DNA of 64,000 nucleotides, taken from assembly GCA_001557505.1 (NCBI GenBank), contig LSAX01000013.1, forward strand, positions 558,001 to 622,000, written 5' to 3'. Shown piece after piece: positions 55,854-64,000 of the stretch (position 1 is its first letter; each line of letters starts with the position of its first letter). A program made the position numbers and the translations under genes. Source of the stretch: Reticulascus tulasneorum (taxonomy: Eukaryota; Ascomycota; Sordariomycetes; Glomerellales; Reticulascaceae). The notes beneath the pieces were generated by a model. That model was not told the DNA's origin. It searched no databases and was given only the letters and a program-made list of their open reading frames with translations.

Positions 55854-58800
55854 ATGCGTTGCCCACTACAAGCTTCTTGGGCCCTGATGGCCGGCCTCGT
55901 CGCCTCTGCCACCGCCAGTGACTCGGAACCGTTCGGTCTTGCCCATAGGCAGCTACCGCCGGTCGACGGCAAGGAGTTTTACCTGAGAATATGCCCGCTT
56001 GGAGCGTCAATCACCAATGGACAGGGATCCAGCAACGACAACGGATATCGCAAGTTCATCCGGGACCGGCTCCGACTTGATGGTTGGCCCGTGAACATGG
56101 TCGGCAGCGACTACATCGGTAGCATGCGAGATAACGACAACGAGGGCCACAGAGGCAAGAGGATTGATGAGATCACGCAGTCGTACCTACCTAATCTTGC
56201 CGTGTACAAGCCGAACATCGTGCTCCTGAACGCTGGGACTAACGATGCGATCCAGAACTACGATATCCCCGGTGCCGGCGCCCGCCTGATTCAGTTGATT
56301 GATCAGATCTGGACCCACGCCCCGGGCGCCACGGTGATCATGTCGACCTTGCTCCCCAACAAAAATGCGCTCACCAACTCTAGAGTGATCACCATCAACC
56401 AGCAGATCCGTACCACCGTCCTGAACCGCTACGCCGGGGAGCGCAAGAAGCTGGTCTTAGCCGACATGAACGATGGGTTCATCACAACGGCTGACTTGGG
56501 CGACGACACGCACCCAACCGATGCCGGCTACAAGAAAATGGCCGCCGTGTGGTATGCCGCGTTCAAGACCGTAGAGCGGGCCGGCTGGCTCACCGCGCCA
56601 GTCGATACCGGCGTCCGGGACGACGTGCAGGGTTACACATGCCCGAAGGTCTATGGCACCGGTCGCGGCAACATCCAGATCCAGAGGGGGAGCGGGACCG
56701 ACGACGGGAGCTACGTTCACTCCTCGGTGGATCAAGGCCGGATATTTACGTTTCCTTGGATCGACAGCGACCCCGGCGCAGAGGGCGGTTTCGACCTCGG
56801 CGGCGTGTTCTTCGCGCAGCTCGTCAATGCTGCGGGCAACCCGAATCGGGGCGGCGAGGTTGACGATCTCATATATGTGTCCAAGACCACCGACGGGAAG
56901 TTTCGGTACTCATACTGGATCAACAACAATAACAACGCTTTCGGGAGTCGCACTGACTTCAACCCGGGGATCCAGTGTCCCGCGAACCGTACCCGATTCG
57001 CCGATCTCAACAACAACGGCCTGGACGACTTTATTTGCCTCGACCTAAACGGCGACATGTTGGTGTCGCTCAACCGGGGAGGGAATCCTCCGTTCTTCGA
57101 ATATGTTGGGTTGGTAAGCTTTCCACACCACGTCTAATCCGAGGCTTCGATTTCACCTATCCCCTTTCTTTTCGTGGCCAGAAAACCATCGCTGACATTT
57201 CGTCTATATTCAGACCGCGAAGGCGCCGGCCGGCTACACGCCCAGCCAGGTGCATATCGCAGACATGGACGGCGACGGCCGCGCCGACTACTGTCTTCTT
57301 TCCCCTCCGGGCGACATCATCTGCATGCGGAACGGCGGCTCGGGGGACTTGCCCATCGAAGCCTTTGGCGGCTTCTGGCAGGACTTTGCCACTGGCTCGG
57401 GGTCCTTCACTACTATGTTCCCGAGCCAGAACAGAGGAAATCCACTCGGCGTGAATCTGGTCGACATCAACGGAGACTTCAAGGCCGACTGGCTGTTTAT
57501 GGATCAGACAGGTTCGTCACCCATTCTGCCGATTCAAGCCTCACGAAAGCGCCTGGCGGCTTGTGCTAATTGACATGCTGTTAGGCAAGATTGACACCTT
57601 CATCAACAATCGTGGCAACGGAGTGGGCATGGTGCCCGACTGGCAGTCCGTCGGCGTAACACACGGGGGGCTGGCGTCGTTCAATGTGACTGATGCGAAC
57701 AGCCGCGTCAAGTTCGGACGGTTGTACGGGTCGGGAAAACGCGACGTTCGTACTAGAATCCATCCCTCAATTTGCTGCAAGCTCTAATGCGAATCGCAGT
57801 ACATCTGGGTGGAGCGCGAGTCGGTCGATGCGAAGAGCTTCCGCCACCATTTACACGTCTGGAAGAACACAGGCGCGGGCGGGACATATCTCAAAGGTTC
57901 GTCGCTCTGCGGCAACGTGTTGGCGCTTCATGTGCCTGGCTAACGCAAATCTTGCTTGTGTTAGGAGACGGCTCCTTTTACTGCGACATGAACGGCGACG
58001 GAGCGGACGATTATATCTGGATCGGGCCGACGGGCGCGATTGATATCTATCTCAACATACAAAGCCCGCCGTCTTGGAACAACCGGCTCGGTGTGGCGAA
58101 CCTCAACGTTGCCAGGAATACAATCCGTGTGGCCGACCTCGACGGCGATGGAAAATGCGATGTAAGTTGGCGTGCTGGCTTGAGCCCCTTCGAACGTACA
58201 CATGCTCACTCCAAGATCCTCGAATAGCTCCTATCGGTGCATAAAGACACCGGCAGTGTGCGCATGTGGCAAAATTCTTGGGACGGTAAGACTTGGGCAT
58301 TCGTTGACCGAGGCGTTGTGTCGGGCGGTGCCGCATGCACTCAGGGCTACGGCCCGATCGAGAACGACCTCGGCGTCCGATTCGCCGACCTCACTGGCGA
58401 TGGAAAAGCCGACTATCTTTGCATCGAGCCCAATGGGCGCGTCACCGGGTACTTGAATCGGGGGCTGTCTTCTTCTGGCAAGATCACGTTCGAGAACATC
58501 GGTACGTTGCTCCCATCAGCGGCCCGGGACTATAATACTAACACCGCGGACCAGGTCAGATTAAATCGGCAACAAACTACGACCGCCAGAACGTTCGGTT
58601 CCACGATGTCAACGGTGAGACAGTTCGAGGTCCCGCAGTATCGAAAAGAGATGCTAACCGCGCGTTTCAGGGGACGGCAAAGCCGACCTTCTTTGGATCT
58701 CAAAATACACGGGTCGGTTGGCAATCTCTAACCCCCCTGCCTCAGCCAAGCTGCGTCTGACAGCTTATAGGTGATACGACGGTGTGGTACAACCGCGGCG

Positions 58801-59333
58801 AGATCCCAACATCGGGAAGCCACTTCAAATGGGAGCTGCAAGGGGCACTCTACAAGGGCTGGGACCGCGGGTCAAATGTACAGTTCGGGGCGCTCAGCGG
58901 CCAACGACGAGCAGACATGATCCAGGTCATTCCTCGAACCAACCTTGCATACGTGTCCTACAACGAGTGCGCCGGTGCGGGCGCGGGTGGAGATGACCCC
59001 AACTGGACGGACCCGATGCTTCCAGCCTACAACAATGGTGGCACCATACCTCCTTCCGACCCGTCCTTACCGCCGAACAATCCGCCTTCCGATCCGTCCT
59101 TGCCGCCGAACAATCCGCCATCCACCTCGTCGACGAACAATCCGCCATCCACCTCGTCGACGAACAATCCGCCATCCACCTCGTCGACGAACACCCCGCC
59201 GACGAACACCCCGCCCTCCACACCGCCGACCAATCCGCCGACCACCCCGCCGACCACCCCTACCGAAGGCAGGAAACGGACACTACGCAGGGGCACGAGA
59301 TTATCTACGAAGCGGTTCATGGGTAGATCTTGA
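55854..59333 (+). CDS. Secreted SGNH/GDSL hydrolase with FG-GAP/VCBS repeats and a Pro/Thr-rich tail
   Basis: Nine exons: 55854-57113, 57214-57511, 57585-57745, 57800-57896, 57965-58161, 58228-58501, 58555-58614, 58671-58712 and 58771-59333, about 983 residues. A signal peptide ends near ASATAS. The SGNH domain (about 42-245) shows PLGASITNG (catalytic Ser52), NAGTND (Asn130) and DDTHPTDAGY (Asp218, His220). From about 300 to 850 there are repeated Asp-rich calcium-type loops of FG-GAP/VCBS repeats: DLNNNGLDDF, DMDGDGRADY, DINGDFKADW, DMNGDGADDY, DLDGDGKCD, DLTGDGKADY and DVNGDGKADL. These would form a seven-bladed propeller. Several introns sit just after such loops. The last 70 residues are a Pro/Ser/Thr tail, probably O-glycosylated, ending in a basic stretch. 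SGNH enzymes of this type are esterases; the acyl substrate, perhaps on wall polysaccharides, is unknown. Confidence 0.9.
59108..59188 (+). repeat. 27-bp coding minisatellite, three exact copies
   Basis: Three identical units (59108-59134, 59135-59161, 59162-59188) encode the nine-residue repeat NNPPSTSST in the hydrolase tail. A 33-bp unit encoding PPSDPSLPPNN is repeated just upstream. Exact identity suggests recent expansion and possible length variation between strains. Confidence 0.9.
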
Positions 59334-61488
59334 TTCGACTATTACGGATCGATGTACTAGGTTAGCACTAATAGATTAGAGTTGGTAGAATACTAGGTTG
59401 TATCCGTCGACTTGCATGCTGGTTGTGATTTTCCAGCGATCGGAAACACCACAGAACATTGGAACATGGACAAGCGCAGGAGGTGATGGGCACTGGGTCG
59501 GCCGAACGATCACCAAGAGCAGCAGCTCAGCGCCCAAGCGATGCGGATGTAGATCGGCGTTTGCAAATCTTCCGCACTACTAGGCTATGAAACAAGAAAA
59601 TGTAAGAAGTGGTTATTTGTACCCCTTTCGTTCTTGCACTGGACAGCGATCACCTCATTGCCGCCGTTCGCGCAGAAAGCGTCTGCCCTACGGCGGCTGG
59701 AGCTCGAGGCACTTCCTGACCCGTCATCACCACCAGGCTATGCACGGAGCGAACGAACATAGCTCGGCAGGCTGCTCTAGCGGGGGTCTCGTGCCACTGA
59801 AGTGAGCTATTCTGGCGGCCGATGGTAGAGTTTACGGCTTGTCCTAGCAAAATTACCCAGAACTAAGTTATATAGATAGTTGAGTTTGAGAGTGTGAAGC
59901 TTGTGGTGAGGAGATTTATCCACTAGTTTCCATCTCCCATATAAGCCTCGCTTACGCCTCCGAGCGTGACTGCGATGAGCGGACAAGCACGGATGATGAG
60001 AGCGCTTCACCTCAAGGGTGCTCATTGAAGGGCGGTGGGAATCCAGCTGTGACTCATGATGTTTATGCATTGGGGCTACGGCTTATGTATGTACCAAAGA
60101 AGGTTATCATTTGTACTGTAGCTGAATCACGAAGCAATGTCTCGAGCATGTCGTTGCGATGATTAGATTGAATTTCAGAGCATCTGACAAGTAGAATAAA
60201 GCCTTGGCCCTTCTGAGATCCTCGAGTACCAATAAGGGAGCATATCTCCTGCGCCACGACGACGAATCTTTGATCGGGGTTGCATCCTGCTACTCGCTAC
60301 CCATCGTGGAGCCCTTTTCAGGGAACTACTGGATTATTTCACTGTGTTCCCTTGGCTAAACTTCATTCTATCTTGATCTGTGAGGCTGATGGGGACGAGT
60401 GTCGTGCAACCCGACCCTGCACGACTAAGAAAATCGCCTCCTCCACCTCTGTTTGTGTAGTCCGCCTTTCATGCAAGGAAATTGTGCTTTCAAATATGGA
60501 CCACCAATTTGGACATGCGGCCAAGACTATGACACTGTCAGACAGATTGGGGCTTGAAGGTTCGCACTCTTATCATATGCAGTAGGATATGGCTAAATCT
60601 GAGCCGGTGGCAGAGTCTGCAAGCAGATGTGTGGAATTTAGGGCGTCAAATTTGTACACTCAATTCATGGCAGACGGTTACGTCATGCTTGTGCTTGGTA
60701 TGTTCGACGCATAATGACAAGTATACCATCGTTTACAAATTTAGCCCTTACACTTCAAATCGGTACCTTGGGCACACAACCGACATTCTGGAGCACCGGG
60801 ATGGTGTCTACAAAGGACGGTGGGTCCGCTTGGTATTCCTCCGCCACACGCAGGCCGGCGGAAGAGAGGCTCTCCTTGGGTTCCCATTCAAGGCATAAGC
60901 TTCTGGGTGTAGCGAAGAGTTCAGCTGTTCGAGGAACAGTAGTGTGTGGAGAATTTGTCCAATATTCATTGAGTTTTGCCAGCTGTAGACATAAATACTA
61001 TACGTATCGCCTAACATTGCCACATCACATTTACCAAATGCCGCCCATTTCCTACCTGAATAATGCCAATGAGACGGTTTACTCAGTAAGATTGATTGTG
61101 CAAACGATCATGTAGCGATAGTCAATCTCAGTTCTAGTTCTATTCCTTAAATCTCCAGTGTTCGTCCGCCTCATCTAAAAGGCTTACAAGTAGAATAATC
61201 CTGGCGTGTATTGCGGTTACGCTTCTGCAGCAGTGTTTAAATTATACGACCTTGAGGCTCCTTCCCATTTGACATCGCCGCAGATTGGCAGGTGCATGAA
61301 ACGCCAGTAGCCTGTCGCGTCTTCTAAGTATGACCAATGACTTTCAGGGAGCGAGGAATGTCAGGTAGAGGCATGGTTGCATGTAGAGTGTTATTGTCCA
61401 AGTAGACTGGTCCTACCAGGATTGGATGGTTGCTTCTTAAGATCATTCCATAATCCGAAAAATAGCCGATAAGACCCGGCATGACAAG
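59334..61488. other. 2.2-kb intergenic region between convergent genes, no gene supported
   Basis: AT-rich with short overlapping frames on both strands and no recognisable domain. Confidence 0.5.
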
Positions 61489-63256
61489 TTACTGCTGATT
61501 ATGTTTGCTCAGCAATGCAATTCGGTACATGGTTTCAGGCCAGAAGTCGTCTCCTCGGTATGTGTTGGTCGGAGATATCGCATCGGCATGGGACACTCTT
61601 TTCATTTGACCAAGCACATGCCCCAGGTCCATCAGACCAAGATCTCCAACCCACCGTATGCCATCGAGAATAAGCATAAAGACGAGCCAGTGAAGATACA
61701 TGTCCAGGGCAAGCTGCTGTTCTACTGGTAGTGCAAGATGGGGTGAAGCGAGAGTTGAGTCATGTGAGACTCGTGCCGCCGGCACATGTAAGCTGTCCAG
61801 CGCGAGCATCCAAAGTGACATATATGATGAAGGCACACGGTTGACGAACGCCAAAATCACCCTTGTCAGGCCTTTTAATGAGCTTGGCCTGAGGTGAGAT
61901 GATCTTTCGGCTGAGCTTCTAAGCCAATCTGACACATTTACCATCGGAGGATAAGCATTCGAGCATTTTAATCCTCCAGATTCACCAATGAGAGGAGACG
62001 TCGAATATGCGCTGAGCACATCCGTTGAAATCTTCGACAATACCGTGAACACAATGCTGAAAGTCGCCTTTGTATCAGCCTCGGCATCACCAAGAAGGGC
62101 TTCGGTTCGAATCGACAGATTGTGTAGTGCGGTTGGGGCGGTCGAGCATAGGATCGAATATAGGCGGTGTTGGTTCAGCGGCGTAGTAGGAATATTGGGC
62201 CATAGTGAATCTTCCATGATAGTATTGCCAGAAAAGCAGCTACAGATTGGATGAGTACCGACTGTTGCTTCTTGTGCAGCTGCAGAAGATAAAGCAGCGT
62301 TATCCTTTCCAACGATTTTCCCACGCAAGCCGAAAACCGCAACACCGCATGCTCGAAGCACCGAGATCCAAGACGTAGGCCAAGAAGGGGAATAAGAAAA
62401 GGCCGACATCTCATTCCTCTCATTGTCGTTATGGTTTGATACCCAAGCGCTGACTCGCCGGAGTATAGCAGAATATGGTATCATGACGATTGAATTTGCC
62501 ACGACAAGGTCATAATTCGCCAGACCTTTTGTGTTCTGGAGATAATCTCGAGTTGTCTCCAAGGATCTAGCGTGGTGTGTCTCCCCAGACCTCATCATGT
62601 CTCGGATGATATTGACATGGCTCATCTGAGCGCGGCTTGAGATAGCTTCGTCACGGTCGTGCTCCTCAATCATGTGCAAGCAGCGCCACATCGCGGCAAA
62701 TGCAATGACTGAATGCATTAATGGCGGTGAACGGAACGCCAAGTTTGGAATTCCTATCTGCCAGAGGTACCAGTCCGAGGGATCTTCGCCCATGCTGCGT
62801 GAGGCATGGGAGATATAGTACGCCAGCAGATCCAAGTCTTGGGAGCTGAGCCACGGTTGCAAACTGGTTTCGTCCGACACGTTTTTGGCGCTTTCCATGT
62901 GCGAGACGCAATTGGCAGTGTTCTGGTATACCAATGAAGTTGTATCCGAGGCTGTGGTCCAGGCCGACGGGTTATCCATCCACATGGCATCTCGCGTGCG
63001 AGGTGGTGGATATATACATGGGAGCGCAAGTTTGTAGCAGCGACTGCATTGGGGTTTGGCTTCATCACACTATGTGCAATGAGAAATGTGTGAGATCGTT
63101 GTTTCAAGTGTAGATAAAACGGTAAAGGCACCTTCTTACCTTTCTTCTTCGTTGCTTGCACGCTTGACAGCCATTGCGGGACTTCGTGTGTGGCAATCGG
63201 GTTCTAATCTCTTTAGGAATGTCCATGCCACCGCCGTGAAAGGAAGAGTTGCTCAT
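61489..63256 (-). CDS. Zn2Cys6 fungal transcription factor
   Basis: Two exons on the minus strand, 63256-63140 and 63069-61489, about 565 residues. The zinc cluster is split by the intron: exon 1 ends NGCQACKQRRRK and exon 2 begins CDEAKPQCSRCYKLALPC. Together they give the spacing CX2CX6CX6CX2CX6C of a binuclear zinc cluster (residues 30-58). The intron (70 nt, GTAAGA...CATAG) is phase 0. Starting only at the long second frame (62985) would lose this DNA-binding domain. The rest is a helical regulatory region of about 480 residues of the fungal-specific transcription factor type, with hydrophobic heptads such as MYLHWLVFMLILDGI. Proteins of this class bind CGG-rich sites and often control adjacent pathways. 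Its nearest upstream neighbour is the broken PrpD-family gene. Confidence 0.9.
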
Positions 63257-63649
63257 GATTGCTACTTTGTCTAGATGTCACTGCAAATTCGTCTTATCAT
63301 CCAGTGCCGAGGAGACTGATTTTATACATATCCAGCCCGGTGGTAGCGAGATTGCTTGCAGGGGATCCTGCATGTAAGCCTCAGCCCTCGAACAATTTCT
63401 TGGATTCTTCCACATAAGGCGGGCGGGCGTTGCGTGGCGATTCGGCTCCGCCACTTTTCACAGCCAAAGACGCGAATTCCGACTGGAACTGATGTTCGTA
63501 AAACATTCCATTTACCCGCCGTGACTCGCCTGTTGCATGTGTGATGTAGGCACCCAGGAGTAGAATGTTTCAAAACTGTTATTTATATTTCCTGCCTGCT
63601 CAGATACTGAAAACCATCCCTTGCCAACATTGAACTGCGGGCGGAGAGC
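63257..63649. other. Intergenic region upstream of the Zn2Cys6 gene
   Basis: Promoter region of the transcription factor; only short frames. It also contains whatever remains of the 3' end of the PrpD-family gene. Confidence 0.5.
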
Positions 63650-64000
63650 GGTGATGTCCTAGCACCTCGCGAAATGTCAATACCGCCTCTAGGGTCTTGA
63701 TTTCTCTGTCGCTCACAACTTCAATGCGATCGCAAAGTTCAGCAACCTAGGCATCTGCCATCTTGTCAGCATTATACGCTGCCCAGCCGACTTCTGACCC
63801 ATATAGCCACGTGATAGCAACTTGGTAGTAAATGCTAAATTGCGCATCAACCACGGTCTTGGGATGTCTCTTGTTTGGCGTCGATAGTCCGACGACATTA
63901 TAACATGCCGGGGAGAGCTGAATGTTAATCTGGTCTGGCAGCTTGGAGCTCTTGTGCGCAGCGGCAACACGACCCGTAATCTCAATAGCTGTATGCGTCA
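63650..64000 (-). pseudogene. MmgE/PrpD-family gene fragment with an in-frame stop, truncated by the window edge
   Basis: Reading the minus strand from base 63998, 83 codons are open and contain THTAIEITGRVAAAH and KRHPKTVVDAQFSIYYQVA, the conserved C-terminal region of MmgE/PrpD proteins (2-methylcitrate dehydratase and cis-aconitate decarboxylase relatives). A TAG follows at 63749-63747, yet the same frame continues with family-like sequence (VAELCDRIEVVSDREIKTLE). Beyond about 63660 the similarity fades and the expected end was not found. A CAG to TAG change would explain the stop, so the gene is probably inactive. An alternative 31-nt intron removing the stop would be too short. The 5' part lies outside the window. 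Confidence 0.6.

Noticed and set aside
63719..63780. A short intron removing the stop in the PrpD-family frame
   Set aside because: The only GT-AG pair around the stop would be about 31 nt, below the usual minimum, and would delete conserved-looking sequence.

Overview
The window comes from a filamentous ascomycete genome (Pezizomycotina, most likely a Sordariomycete). Protein genes carry short GT-AG introns of about 45-100 nt, several with CTAAC/CTGAC-type branch sites. Gene content is typical of the group: a PTH11-type receptor, HET-domain genes, a Zn2Cys6 regulator, nuclear complex I subunits and secreted plant-polysaccharide enzymes. Genes are widely spaced, with gene-poor stretches that hold microsatellites, minisatellites and decayed genes. 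No rRNA, tRNA, CRISPR array or intact transposon was recognised. All splice models were made by hand from the sequence and are untested by transcripts.

Left part (1-13.4 kb): a PTH11-like 7TM receptor (+), a conserved Pezizomycotina protein of unknown function (+), then a divergent pair of mitochondrial respiration genes: the complex I TYKY/23-kDa iron-sulfur subunit (-) and the mitochondrial acyl carrier protein (+), itself a complex I subunit, sharing a 0.44-kb promoter region. A tandem CCCH zinc-finger protein (-) follows.

Middle (13.4-33 kb): an 8.6-kb stretch with no convincing gene, then a decayed HET-domain gene (about 22.0-23.2 kb, -). Three unusual membrane proteins come next: a single-pass protein with a beta-strand repeat domain of RSGS motifs and a cytosolic PPxY motif (-), a transmembrane collagen-like protein with a long Gly-X-Y tract (+), and a large multi-pass fungal membrane protein (-).

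35.5-45 kb is a carbohydrate or plant-glycoside neighbourhood: a secreted GH28 exo-rhamnogalacturonase-like enzyme (+), a duplicated-module cysteine-rich secreted protein (-), an isoflavone-reductase-like NAD(P) enzyme (-), a secreted GH78-type alpha-L-rhamnosidase (-) and a membrane-anchored paraoxonase/SMP-30-type beta-propeller (-). Two rhamnose-directed enzymes beside a reductase and a lactonase-like protein suggest breakdown of rhamnosylated plant material.

45-64 kb: an ATG-rich minisatellite, a small unassigned candidate gene, a 1214-residue intronless protein that places WW-type modules on both sides of a HET domain (the most striking gene here), a nine-exon secreted SGNH hydrolase with FG-GAP/VCBS repeats, a Zn2Cys6 transcription factor whose zinc cluster is split by an intron, and at the right edge the C-terminal part of an MmgE/PrpD-family gene interrupted by a stop codon.
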